NCBI GenBank assembly: GCA_902531175.1
Contig: CACADE010000005.1
Span: 1 to 37,500, forward strand
Source: an uncultured Pelagibacteraceae bacterium
GTDB taxonomy: Bacteria > Pseudomonadota > Alphaproteobacteria > Pelagibacterales > Pelagibacteraceae
Length of the DNA stretch: 37,500 bases
Direction of reading: 5' to 3'
In this document: piece after piece, positions 18,200 to 27,128 of the stretch
Layout of the letters: each line of letters begins with the position of its first letter
Numbering within the stretch: position 1 is the first letter of the stretch
Notes under the pieces: model-generated
Seen by the model: the letters and a program-made list of their open reading frames with translations, nothing else
Databases searched by the model: none
Told to the model about the DNA's origin: nothing
Program-made: the position numbers and the translations under genes

Positions 18200-19246
18200 T
18201 TATTTTAAATATTTCAAAATTCTATCACTTGCATTTGTGATATGATCAATTTTACCAGAAAAAACATTAATAAATCCATCTTTGAAGAAAATTTTAAATG
18301 ATCTATCTGCAAACTTAGTATTATTGATAGTTCTTATGGTAACTAAATATTTTTTAAATTTAAATTCTTTTTGAAATAATGGGTAATATTTTGAAATAAT
18401 TTTTTCAATTTTTTTGCGTTTACCGTGTAAAAAAGATGGATTATTTATTACGTTATTCATTTTTTGCCTTACTTTCTTAATATCCTTGTTAAGACCGAAC
18501 CGAGAATGTTCAACAGAGTAGATATTGTATAAGTTTTTTCTGTATGGGTAAATTGTGAAAAATGGACCATCCATGATTGTTAATGCGGGAAAATTATTTT
18601 TTGCTTTGTAAATAATTGAGGAAGTTACTTCAAATTTGATATCTTTATGTTTCACAAATTCTTGAAAGTATGTGCAGTTAATAATGTAGTCATATAATTT
18701 ATCTTCAATTAAATACCTTCTATTTATTTTTTTTATAGATTTAATATTTTTTTTGGTTTTAATAATATTCTTTAATTTTCTTTTGAAGAATAATTTAGAC
18801 TTGTAATCATCTACCAATCTTTCGTTGGTCAATATAGATCCCGATAAACCTAAAATTTTAAATTTTTTATATGAATCTATTTCTTTAAATTTTAATTTTT
18901 CAGATTTCATAATCTGTAAAAATGTATCATAATCTAAAAATGTTTCTGGACTATCTGAAATTCCATATATATTATATTTTATCTTTTTTGTGAGAAAAGA
19001 ATAATGCTTTAAAAATTTATCGAATCCATTTTTAGATTGTAATCTTGTTTCCTTTGATCGCGGGTAATGGAATCCCAAATGTAATCTATTTTGGTTGTTC
19101 GAGGATGCACCTAAAAAAATATCTTTTTCTTTTTCATATAATTTAATATCAAATTTATTTAATTTTTTTAATTGATGGGCAATATGACATCCAAACCATC
19201 CAGCTCCTATTATTGCAATTTTTTTTTTCAATTTAATAAGTTCCAA
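18200..19246 (-). CDS. FAD-dependent oxidoreductase (DAO/GMC-like NAD(P)-binding Rossmann)
   Basis: Flavoprotein of about 348 residues. The dinucleotide-binding motif IAIIGAGWFGCHIA opens the protein, and SSNNQNRLHLGFHYPRS follows, a pattern found in DAO-type oxidoreductases of polysaccharide loci. The C-terminal part is poorly conserved. The start is uncertain because only TTG codons are available: 19246 (overlapping the upstream glycosyltransferase gene by 14 bases) or 19231 (two bases behind its stop and closer to the usual family start). Substrate unknown; oxidation of a sugar residue is the contextual guess. Confidence 0.72.
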   Translation of the reverse strand: MELIKLKKKIAIIGAGWFGCHIAHQLKKLNKFDIKLYEKEKDIFLGASSNNQNRLHLGFHYPRSKETRLQSKNGFDKFLKHYSFLTKKIKYNIYGISDSPETFLDYDTFLQIMKSEKLKFKEIDSYKKFKILGLSGSILTNERLVDDYKSKLFFKRKLKNIIKTKKNIKSIKKINRRYLIEDKLYDYIINCTYFQEFVKHKDIKFEVTSSIIYKAKNNFPALTIMDGPFFTIYPYRKNLYNIYSVEHSRFGLNKDIKKVRQKMNNVINNPSFLHGKRKKIEKIISKYYPLFQKEFKFKKYLVTIRTINNTKFADRSFKIFFKDGFINVFSGKIDHITNASDRILKYLK

Positions 19247-20168
19247 TCAACTTTTTAAATTGCCTATATAAGAATGAAATTATATTAAAAGGAAAATATA
19301 AAAAAATTCCTTGGTAAGGCATAAATAAGAATGAGTATCTGTCCGCTTTCTCATTCACTACTATTTTTTTTGGATGTTTCAAAGGGAAATTAATTTGTTG
19401 TAATGGAACACCTGGTTTTCTAGAATTAGAATTGGTTGCATTAACTCCTAATCCTATATGTGATGTTAAATTTGAATTAGGTGTTATAACAACTTGATTA
19501 TTTTGCCATAACAAAAGCATAAATTGATAATCCCATGTTTTTATTTCCCCTTTATAAGTTTTATTAAATATTTCACACCAATAACTAAATTCTTTATTGA
19601 ACATTTTATCCTTAAATTTCATCCAAGAATTGGATTTTTTCCATTTTGGCCATGACTTCATATTTTCATCGTAATTTTTTAAAGTTCTTTTCCATCCTGC
19701 CCATCCGTATGTAGAATAATATTCAGAAAAATAATAACTATATGAACCTCTTTTTTTTCCATCTTGAAAATTATTTCCATTAATCATTAATATTTTTTCA
19801 TTATCTTTGTATTTTTCCAATAATATTTCACAATACTTAAAAAAATCTTGATGCGGCAAACAATCATCCTCAAATATGATACCTTTTTCCTCTTTTGAAA
19901 AGAACCATTTGAAAGACTTTACAGTTCTTTTTTTAATCCCTAAATTTTGCTTTGAAAAAGATTTGTAAATTTTACATTTCCAATTAATACTTTCAAAAAT
20001 CTTTTTAACTTTTATATTTAATTCTAAATCATCAATATTATTCTTTCTTGGGCCATCAGATGCAACATATAACCTTGTTGGTTTATATTTTTTAATTTGT
20101 TCGAAAACTTTTTTTGTTAATTCTGGCCTATTAAAAACCATTATTAGAACTGGCAACTTTTCCCTCAT
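19233..20168 (-). CDS. Glycosyltransferase, GT-A fold (HlpA/family 2-like)
   Basis: A 311-residue nucleotide-diphospho-sugar transferase-like protein with the N-terminal LIMVFNRPELT strand, ASDGPR, the DxD-like IIFEDDCLP motif, STYGWAGWKRT and IKTWDYQFMLL. These features recur in a family often labelled hemolytic protein HlpA-like in polysaccharide clusters. It lies 5 bases after the DesII-like gene, so it may transfer the unusual sugar that enzyme helps to make. The donor is unknown. Confidence 0.75.
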   Translation of the reverse strand: MREKLPVLIMVFNRPELTKKVFEQIKKYKPTRLYVASDGPRKNNIDDLELNIKVKKIFESINWKCKIYKSFSKQNLGIKKRTVKSFKWFFSKEEKGIIFEDDCLPHQDFFKYCEILLEKYKDNEKILMINGNNFQDGKKRGSYSYYFSEYYSTYGWAGWKRTLKNYDENMKSWPKWKKSNSWMKFKDKMFNKEFSYWCEIFNKTYKGEIKTWDYQFMLLLWQNNQVVITPNSNLTSHIGLGVNATNSNSRKPGVPLQQINFPLKHPKKIVVNEKADRYSFLFMPYQGIFLYFPFNIISFLYRQFKKLIGTY

Positions 20169-20173
20169 AAAAT

Positions 20174-21691
20174 TTACTCTGAATAATGAATTTTATGAGA
20201 TGAAGTATTACTTGATATAATTTTATCGGCGATAGGTCCCATTTCAAAAGGTATGCCAAATTCTTTATCTGAATTATACTGATTGGCTAATTTTATAACT
20301 ACATGATCCCAGGCGTCTAGGTAATCAATATCTTCTCTTCTTGGCTCAACCTTAAAATTACCTTCATTATAATTATTTATTATATTTTCCATTGAGCCAT
20401 CTTTAATTAAATTTCCAATAATATATCTCTTTGCTCCAGGTCTATCTAGAAAACCTGCTTCTCTAAACATATAAACATCTCCGTATAAATCAACAACTAC
20501 ACTAGCATGAGGTACACCAATGTTATTAAAAAATTCTTTTTCTGTAACAAAGCTGTCGGCTAGACTTTTTTTAGTATAACCTTTCATTAAACCATCTAAC
20601 GCAAATCCATAATCAATATACATATTTTTTAAAAATTTGTTATTTTTTGATTCATTGTCTATATTTTTTAAAATTTTTGATATTTTTATTTTGTCTTTGT
20701 CATCATATTTATCTGAATGAATACTAAAATCTTCTCTTAGAGTAAGAAAATCAAAGTTATTTTTATCTAGACCTAGACTTTTATTTATTTCAATAATTTT
20801 ATTTATTAATTCTTGAACTTTTTCTGCATATTTCTTTAAAATTATATAATTCATACCAAACTTTGTTTTTGAATTAATTTTTGATTTTAGTTCTAGATAT
20901 TTTGGAATATTAGAGAACACTTGCTCGTATCCATTTTTATGTTTAGTAGTTTCCTTATAATCACTAGAGCTTGTTCCATAGATAGAAATTCTTAAATAAT
21001 CCAGATCAAATATTTCTGGGTTTTTTTTTAAATATTTCTCAGTAAGCATATATGCATTTGTGTACATAGAACTTTTAAATCCATTATTTCTTAAATATTC
21101 TATTATTTCTCCAATTCTAGGATTAGTTAGTGGCTCCAGTCCACCAGCAACATAAAATTTATGATCATCATTTTTTGGGGCTTCTTCAATAAGCTTTTTA
21201 AACATTTCCATTCCTACATCTAACTTTGAACGATCGTAAACAGCATCATAATTTCTTCCACAAAACGTACATTTAAACATACAAGATAATCCTGGAAATA
21301 AACCGACTTTAAATGGAAAAAAGTTTTTTTTATTATTATATGAGTCCAGTGATCCAGACTGAATAACAGGTATAATAGTATTCTTTATAAATTTTGAAGC
21401 TACTCCTTTTTCAGTTATAATTTTTTGTATTTCAATTACTTTTTTTATTAAACTATTGTAAAATATCAATTCTTCTTTAGAGATTGAAAGTAAATTGCAG
21501 ATATCCTGTTGCTTTATAAATGGATCATTACTATTGAAGTGGATAATTTTTGTAAGAGTTTTTGTATCAACTTTTTTTATGATCTCACTAGAAAATTTTG
21601 AATTAATTAATTTTTGCAAATACTCACTTAAATTTTGGGATATTTTTGACACATCATCTTGATATAAGTAATTTTCAAATTCTGTTATCAT
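20174..21691 (-). CDS. DesII-like radical SAM lyase (dTDP-4-amino-4,6-dideoxyglucose ammonia-lyase family)
   Basis: Radical SAM enzyme of 505 residues. The cluster motif is CMFKCTFCG (Cys137, Cys141, Cys144), in the context VGLFPGLSCMFKCTFCGRN. From recalled sequence, Streptomyces DesII shares this surrounding block, plus AGGLEPLTNP, MYTNAYMLTE, RISIYG, and near the C-terminus VVVDLYGDVYMFREAGFLDR and RYIIGNL. DesII uses SAM to deaminate TDP-4-amino-4,6-dideoxyglucose to a 3-keto-4,6-dideoxy sugar in desosamine synthesis; length and collinearity fit. The 4-aminotransferase that would make the substrate is not in the window. The gene begins a minus-strand unit with a glycosyltransferase and a flavoprotein. 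High confidence in family, moderate in reaction. Confidence 0.82.
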   Translation of the reverse strand: MITEFENYLYQDDVSKISQNLSEYLQKLINSKFSSEIIKKVDTKTLTKIIHFNSNDPFIKQQDICNLLSISKEELIFYNSLIKKVIEIQKIITEKGVASKFIKNTIIPVIQSGSLDSYNNKKNFFPFKVGLFPGLSCMFKCTFCGRNYDAVYDRSKLDVGMEMFKKLIEEAPKNDDHKFYVAGGLEPLTNPRIGEIIEYLRNNGFKSSMYTNAYMLTEKYLKKNPEIFDLDYLRISIYGTSSSDYKETTKHKNGYEQVFSNIPKYLELKSKINSKTKFGMNYIILKKYAEKVQELINKIIEINKSLGLDKNNFDFLTLREDFSIHSDKYDDKDKIKISKILKNIDNESKNNKFLKNMYIDYGFALDGLMKGYTKKSLADSFVTEKEFFNNIGVPHASVVVDLYGDVYMFREAGFLDRPGAKRYIIGNLIKDGSMENIINNYNEGNFKVEPRREDIDYLDAWDHVVIKLANQYNSDKEFGIPFEMGPIADKIISSNTSSHKIHYSE

Positions 21692-21781
21692 ATAACTTAA
21701 GTATGCGGGATTTTTTATTCATTTTTATACAAAAAATTAATAACATTGTAAATTGAGTATTGATAGATATTAATAATAATT

Positions 21782-23047
21782 ATGAATTACATAGATCATA
21801 AATATCCATTATTTCTTGGTCTTTCACATATAGGTCAGATATACTCAATTGGATGGGCTAAGAAAATTGGCAAGTGTGCTGTTTTTGATTTTAACAAAAA
21901 GAATTTAAAGTTATTTGCAAACAAAAAATACTCTCATGAAGAGTGGAATTTAAACTCTGTAAAGTATAATCCTAAAAAAATTAAAATTTATCATGATGAG
22001 GAAAAGATTTTAAATCATAGTGTAATTTTTTTTACTTACGATACTCCAATTGATATTAATGGCAAACCTAATTTACAATATATTGAAAATTATTTCAAAA
22101 TACTATCAAAAATAAAATTTCTAAAAAAAACTAAAATTATATTTACTTCACAAGTTTTTCCTGGATTTTCGGAATTTTTGAGAAAAAAATATTTAAAAAA
22201 AAATAGAATGATAGACTTGATTTATATGGTTGACACTTTAAAAATGGGGAACGCTATCGAAAGATTTCTTTATCCTGAACAACTTGTATTTGGAGGGAGT
22301 CCAAAAAATAAGAAATTTATATTAAATTTCTTTCGTAAATTTAAATGTAAAAAGTTTTTATACAGAACTACAGAAGCCGAAATGGTAAAAGTTTCAATAA
22401 ATCTTTTTTTATATTTTTCAGTAAATTTTTCAAATATTTTAGATGAATTTTCAAAACAAATTGGTATGAATTTTTCAAAAGTTATCTCTAGTTTAAAAAA
22501 TGATAAAAGAATTGGATACAATTCATATATATACCCTTCAATTAGTATTTCTGGTGGTCATTTAGAGAGAGATGCTTACTTTGTAAATAAATATTCCAAT
22601 AATAAATTCATTAAAAATATTTTTAAAAATTTGGAAAATTTGAATAAAAATAGAAGATTAATGCTCAGAAAAATTGTTGAGAATTTATTGAGAAAGAACA
22701 AAAATAAGGTTTTAATAGTAGGCATTTCCTATAAAGATAAGTCATTCTCTATTATTAATAGCATTTTTAAAGATATCTTAAGAAGTAAAAAACTAGATGT
22801 TCGTTACTATGATTCCTATTATAAAAAAATGAACTTAAGTATAAAAGAAGTATCAAAATTAAATATTTCGTCTTTGGAGGCTGATCTAATTTTATATAAC
22901 TATTCAACAATTGAAGACTTGAATAAGATAAAAAAATTTGCAATTAAGAAAAAAATTTTTTTAATAAATCTTTCTCACAATAATAAGAAACTTTTTAATA
23001 AAAAAAAAATAATTAATTATTTTTCAAGCGAGTTGTCGAATTTATGA
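21782..23047 (+). CDS. UDP-glucose/GDP-mannose dehydrogenase-like protein lacking the catalytic Cys
   Basis: A 421-residue member of the nucleotide-sugar dehydrogenase family: FLGLSHIGQIYSIGWA (Rossmann), TYDTPID, then TEAEMVKVSINLFLYFSVNF, where the conserved Lys and Asn of the active site are present, and VLIVGISYKDKSFS for the C-terminal NAD/UDP domain. The active-site loop that reads GGSCFPKD or GGHCIPxD in working dehydrogenases is SGGHLERDAYFV here, one residue shorter and without Cys. Four-electron oxidation to a uronic acid therefore seems unlikely. It may bind a nucleotide sugar for another reaction. It overlaps the Gfo/Idh/MocA gene by 4 bases. Confidence 0.8.
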   Translation: MNYIDHKYPLFLGLSHIGQIYSIGWAKKIGKCAVFDFNKKNLKLFANKKYSHEEWNLNSVKYNPKKIKIYHDEEKILNHSVIFFTYDTPIDINGKPNLQYIENYFKILSKIKFLKKTKIIFTSQVFPGFSEFLRKKYLKKNRMIDLIYMVDTLKMGNAIERFLYPEQLVFGGSPKNKKFILNFFRKFKCKKFLYRTTEAEMVKVSINLFLYFSVNFSNILDEFSKQIGMNFSKVISSLKNDKRIGYNSYIYPSISISGGHLERDAYFVNKYSNNKFIKNIFKNLENLNKNRRLMLRKIVENLLRKNKNKVLIVGISYKDKSFSIINSIFKDILRSKKLDVRYYDSYYKKMNLSIKEVSKLNISSLEADLILYNYSTIEDLNKIKKFAIKKKIFLINLSHNNKKLFNKKKIINYFSSELSNL

Positions 23048-23988
23048 TAAAAACAATAAGGATTGGAATTATTGGATTTGGAAATATTGGAAAAAAACGT
23101 TTCAAAGCACTTTCCGAAATTAAAAGATATAATACAAAAATAATATATATAGTCGATAAAATAAAACCAAAAAATATTAATAAAGAAATTAAATACTACA
23201 GAGAGTGGAAGGACGTAATTACAATAAATGTTGACTTATTAATTGTTTCAACTCCGACAAGTGTATCAAAAGTTATTGTAAATAAATTATGTGGAATGTA
23301 CAATATCTTAGTAGAAAAACCGGTTAGCAATAATTTTTCTGAGATTAAAAATATTACAGAAAAGAGTGTTAGAAAAAAGAAAATTTTAAAGGTTGGCTAT
23401 AATTTAAGATTTGACGATGGTTTGATTCTAGCAAAAAAATTGATTAAAAATAAGTCTGTTGGTAAAATTTACTATGTAAAAATTACATACTCAAATGGTG
23501 CTGCAAGGACAAATTCAAATAAAGTTGGTAGTCTTTTAGATATGGGCACACACTCTATAAATTTATTAATTTGGCTATTGGAGAACAATAATTTTAAAAT
23601 TATGGATCATACATCTCAAAAAAACGAATTTATGAATAAAAGAAAAATAGATAATGGATTTATTTTTTTAAAATCTAAGAAAATAATTGCTTCAGTGCAT
23701 CATGGATTTTGTACATGGAAAAATGACTTTTATCTTGAAATTTCTGGATCTAAAGGTTTTATAAGAATAAAATCGTTGTCCAAGTGGAAAAATGAAATTG
23801 TTTCGCTTGGAATTAGAAATTTTCCAGATGGAAAACCCAAAATAAAAAAATGGGCATTCCATAAAGATAACAGTTGGAAAAATGAAATGAAATTTGTATT
23901 AAATAAAATTTTAAATAAAAATAAAGATTTAAAATTTATAAATTTTGAAAACCAAAATACTTTAAAAGTTATTAAGAATATAATTTAA
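23044..23988 (+). CDS. Gfo/Idh/MocA family oxidoreductase
   Basis: NAD(P)-dependent oxidoreductase of 314 residues. The Rossmann motif is IGIIGFGNIGKKR, followed by LIVSTPTS, the conserved VEKPVS (family EKP motif with the catalytic Lys), GYNLRFDDG and LLDMGTHSINLL, where the His sits in the usual active-site position. Members oxidize or reduce sugar and sugar-nucleotide hydroxyl/keto groups. It is coupled to both neighbours (4-base overlap upstream, 1-base TAATG downstream), so it belongs to the same route as the dehydrogenase-like protein and the nucleotidyltransferase-kinase. Confidence 0.85.
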   Translation: MIKTIRIGIIGFGNIGKKRFKALSEIKRYNTKIIYIVDKIKPKNINKEIKYYREWKDVITINVDLLIVSTPTSVSKVIVNKLCGMYNILVEKPVSNNFSEIKNITEKSVRKKKILKVGYNLRFDDGLILAKKLIKNKSVGKIYYVKITYSNGAARTNSNKVGSLLDMGTHSINLLIWLLENNNFKIMDHTSQKNEFMNKRKIDNGFIFLKSKKIIASVHHGFCTWKNDFYLEISGSKGFIRIKSLSKWKNEIVSLGIRNFPDGKPKIKKWAFHKDNSWKNEMKFVLNKILNKNKDLKFINFENQNTLKVIKNII

Positions 23989-25505
23989 TGTTAAACGACT
24001 ATAAATCAAAAAAAATTATTTCATATAATAATATAAATAAAATTTTAAAAAATTTAAAAAAAAAAAAAACTATATTATGTCACGGTGTATTTGATATTGT
24101 TCATCCTGGTCATATAAGGCATTTTGCACATTGTAAGGAAAAAGCTGAAATTTTAATTGTTTCTCTAACAAAAGATATTTATATAAAAAAAGGCACTTAC
24201 AGGCCAATGGTACCAGAAAAATTAAGGGCTTTTAATCTTTCTATTTTAGAATTAGTTGACTTTGTAATTATCGACCAAAATAAGAGCCCAGAAAAATTAA
24301 TAAAAAAGCTAAAACCTAACTATTTTGCAAAAGGTTTGGAATATGCAGATTTAAAAAATCCTTTGACCAAAAGAGAAAAAAATATTGTTGAAAAATATGG
24401 AGGGAAAATGATCTTCTCTCCAGGAGATTTTGTTCTTTCTTCATCAAAAATCATCAGACAAATGAAGCCAGATTTAAAATATGAGAAACTTAAATTGTTA
24501 ATGGATACAGAAAAAGTAAATTTTACAGATCTTAAAAATATCTTGAAAAAATTATCAAAAATTAGAGTGCATGTTATTGGAGACACAATTGTAGATACAC
24601 ACCACACATGTCAGGTAATTGGGGGACTCCATAAAACCCCTACTTTAAGTATAGTAAAACAGATTAGTGAAAATTTTATGGGTGGCGCTTCAATTGTAGC
24701 ATCACATTTTAAAAGTCTTACTCAAAAAGTAAGTTTAACCTCTCTAATATCAAATGACGAAAAAGGAAGATTTGCTTTAAAAAATTTAAAAAGAGCCAAA
24801 ATTAAAACAAATATTTTATATGAAGATGACAGACCCACAACGAACAAGAATAGCTATTTAGTAAATAACCATAATTTACTTAAAATTGACGAGCTGAATA
24901 ATAATTCAATATCAAACACAACTTTAGAGAAAATAATTAAAACTCTTAATAAGGATAAAAGTGATATAATTGTATTTTCAGACTTTAGGCATGGAATTTT
25001 TAACAGTTTAACATTACCCAGAATCTTAAATACTATTAAAAATAAAAAATTCAAAGTAGCTGATAGTCAAGTTGCGAGTAGATGGGGAAATATTTCAGAT
25101 TTTAAAAACTTTGAATTAATAACTCCAACAGAAAGAGAAGCTAGATATTCTTTGTTTGAACAAGATACGCCTATTAGAAATCTTATTGGAAACTTAGTAA
25201 AAAAATCAAAATCAAAAAATGTGATTTTAAAACTTGGTGAGAGAGGATTAATTTCTATGTCACAAAAGAAAAACGATTACATAGCACTCGACCCTTTTGT
25301 AAATAATATGGTTGACTCAAACGGTGCAGGAGATGCACTTTTGGCATATTCATCATCAGCTCTGTATTTAACGAAATCATTGATAATTTCATCAATACTC
25401 GGTGCAATAGCCGCATCCTGCAAATGTGAGACAAGGGGAAACTTGCCAATTTCAATTGATCAAGTCATTAATAAGTTGAACGAAATTGAAAAAAGATATG
25501 AATAA
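23988..25505 (+). CDS. Bifunctional nucleotidyltransferase-PfkB sugar kinase, HldE-like with reversed domain order
   Basis: A 505-residue fusion. The N-terminal domain (about residues 25-165) is a cytidylyltransferase-like nucleotidyltransferase with CHGVFDIVHPGH (HxGH at 39-42) and SSSKIIRQM. The C-terminal domain (about 190-500) is a PfkB/ribokinase with VHVIGDTIVDTH, NFMGGASIVASH, LKLGERGL and DSNGAGDALLA (catalytic Asp449). HldE, which phosphorylates heptose 7-phosphate and later adenylylates heptose 1-phosphate, has the kinase first; here the order is swapped. An ADP- or CDP-sugar product, possibly a heptose given gmhA and gmhB in the window, is inferred. An A14 tract at 24056-24069 lies in frame near the start. 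Confidence 0.85.
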   Translation: MLNDYKSKKIISYNNINKILKNLKKKKTILCHGVFDIVHPGHIRHFAHCKEKAEILIVSLTKDIYIKKGTYRPMVPEKLRAFNLSILELVDFVIIDQNKSPEKLIKKLKPNYFAKGLEYADLKNPLTKREKNIVEKYGGKMIFSPGDFVLSSSKIIRQMKPDLKYEKLKLLMDTEKVNFTDLKNILKKLSKIRVHVIGDTIVDTHHTCQVIGGLHKTPTLSIVKQISENFMGGASIVASHFKSLTQKVSLTSLISNDEKGRFALKNLKRAKIKTNILYEDDRPTTNKNSYLVNNHNLLKIDELNNNSISNTTLEKIIKTLNKDKSDIIVFSDFRHGIFNSLTLPRILNTIKNKKFKVADSQVASRWGNISDFKNFELITPTEREARYSLFEQDTPIRNLIGNLVKKSKSKNVILKLGERGLISMSQKKNDYIALDPFVNNMVDSNGAGDALLAYSSSALYLTKSLIISSILGAIAASCKCETRGNLPISIDQVINKLNEIEKRYE

Positions 25506-26283
25506 ATCATTTTTAAACAAAAAAATTTGTAGGATTTATAACGATGTGAATACAAAAGGTTTTAGTAAAATAAAATTATTTTCAAAAAATGATATTGAAA
25601 ATTTTTTTAAAAAAAAAATAGTCTTAAATCTAAACAAAAGGCAATTGTTAAATAAAAAATTTGATAAGTTAGATATACCATATTACCATAAAATTGTTTC
25701 TAATGACTTAATACACAAAAAATTAATAGACCCAGGAAAAAGAAAAGTAAAATTGTCAAATAATATTACCAGAAAAATTAAAAACAATCCTGAAATTAGA
25801 TTTTTAATTGAAAAATCATGGAATACAGATAATTTTGAAATCAGACATTATTTTAAAAAAAAAATTATAAAAAACTGTGCCGCGTATAGAATGGCAAGAC
25901 CATTTAAATATTATAAAGACGATGTCGGAGGTGCACATCTAGATTTACATTTCAACAACAAAATTTATAGAAACCATAAAATTTTATATACTATTTGGGT
26001 CCCTGTAACAGGTTTTAACAAAAAATATACTTTGAGACTTTCTCCAAAAAGTCACAAAAAAAATCACAGTACTACTAATCTAAAAAAACAATCAAAATAT
26101 ATTTCTAAAGTTTTTAAAGAAAGTTATTTGAAAAAATTCAAATTTACTAGACTTAATATGCGCCAAGGTGAAGTATTAATATTTCATCCTAATTTATTAC
26201 ATGGTGGTAGCATTAATCTCGGTAATAAAACAAGAGCGAGTTATGATTTAAGAATATATAATAATAATATTAAGAAACTCTAA
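25498..26283 (+). CDS. PhyH-like Fe(II)/2-oxoglutarate-dependent dioxygenase
   Basis: About 261 residues from the ATG at 25498, which overlaps the upstream stop by 8 bases; an in-frame TTG at 25486 is the alternative. The double-stranded beta-helix iron ligands can be seen as the HxD pair in GGAHLDLHF and the distal His in FHPNLLHGGS, followed by an Arg in KTRASYDLRI that would hold 2-oxoglutarate. The family hydroxylates varied small molecules and sugars. As last gene of the four-gene unit it may hydroxylate the sugar made there, but the substrate is unknown. It ends convergently with the next SDR gene, sharing the stop-codon bases. Confidence 0.72.
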   Translation: MNKSFLNKKICRIYNDVNTKGFSKIKLFSKNDIENFFKKKIVLNLNKRQLLNKKFDKLDIPYYHKIVSNDLIHKKLIDPGKRKVKLSNNITRKIKNNPEIRFLIEKSWNTDNFEIRHYFKKKIIKNCAAYRMARPFKYYKDDVGGAHLDLHFNNKIYRNHKILYTIWVPVTGFNKKYTLRLSPKSHKKNHSTTNLKKQSKYISKVFKESYLKKFKFTRLNMRQGEVLIFHPNLLHGGSINLGNKTRASYDLRIYNNNIKKL

Positions 26284-27128
26284 TAATATTTAAAATTTTT
26301 TTCTATACCTTGATTTAAAGATACCATTTTATAATTATTTGTAATTTTCTTTAATTTTTTAATATCAAATGATCTATATCCTAAGTGAGGCATAGGCCCT
26401 GTTCTTTTTAGATATTTAAAAGGAATTTTTGAATTACCAATTTTTTTAACTATATATGCGATTTTTTGAAAACTTGTTACTCTACCGGTCGCTAAATTTA
26501 TAATTCCAAAAAAATTATTCAGTATAAATTTTGTAATTAATTTTGCTACATCATCGATAAAAATATGATCACGTAATTCTTCTCCCTTACCAAAAATATT
26601 GATTTTTTTTTTGTTTTTTATGTCTCTGATAAATTTATTTGGCCCATATCCACTATGCGGATCATCTGGACCATATATTAATGTAGGTCTTACAATACAG
26701 ACCTTATCTTTGTAACAATTTTTGAAATAATCTTCTCTTAATAAATGCATAATTCCATGTAAACTCTTAGGTTCTGTTGCTGAAAATTCATCAATTTTTT
26801 TTTTTGTATCGGTATAGACTGCGTCTGAACTTAAATATATAAATTTTTTTATTTTCTTGTATTCTATTCCATTAGAAATTATTTTTAGTATTTTAAGATT
26901 ATAAATTAACATTTCCATATTTTTAACTGGCGCTTTAGCTGCAGCAAAAAATACGTAATCATTTTTTTTTATTATTTTTTTTAATTTATTTGATGTTATT
27001 TTTTTTGATAAGTCTAAATTTTTTCTTGAATAATTTTTAATTAATATTTTCTTTTTTTTTAAAAAATCTAATACCCTTGATGATACAAAACCATTTCCAC
27101 CCAATATAATTACTCTTTTTTTTTTCAT
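26280..27128 (-). CDS. Extended SDR with atypical active site (NAD-dependent epimerase/dehydratase family)
   Basis: A 282-residue Rossmann protein with VIILGGNGFVSSRVLD, YLSSDAVYTD, VRPTLIYGPDDPHSG and DHIFIDDVAKLI, all typical of sugar-nucleotide epimerases. At the YxxxK position the sequence reads LHGIMHLLRE, so both Tyr and Lys appear to be replaced by His, if the alignment with the family is right. It overlaps the transketolase C-terminal gene by 4 bases, suggesting that it acts on the transketolase product or a derivative. Specific function unknown. Confidence 0.75.
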   Translation of the reverse strand: MKKKRVIILGGNGFVSSRVLDFLKKKKILIKNYSRKNLDLSKKITSNKLKKIIKKNDYVFFAAAKAPVKNMEMLIYNLKILKIISNGIEYKKIKKFIYLSSDAVYTDTKKKIDEFSATEPKSLHGIMHLLREDYFKNCYKDKVCIVRPTLIYGPDDPHSGYGPNKFIRDIKNKKKINIFGKGEELRDHIFIDDVAKLITKFILNNFFGIINLATGRVTSFQKIAYIVKKIGNSKIPFKYLKRTGPMPHLGYRSFDIKKLKKITNNYKMVSLNQGIEKNFKYY

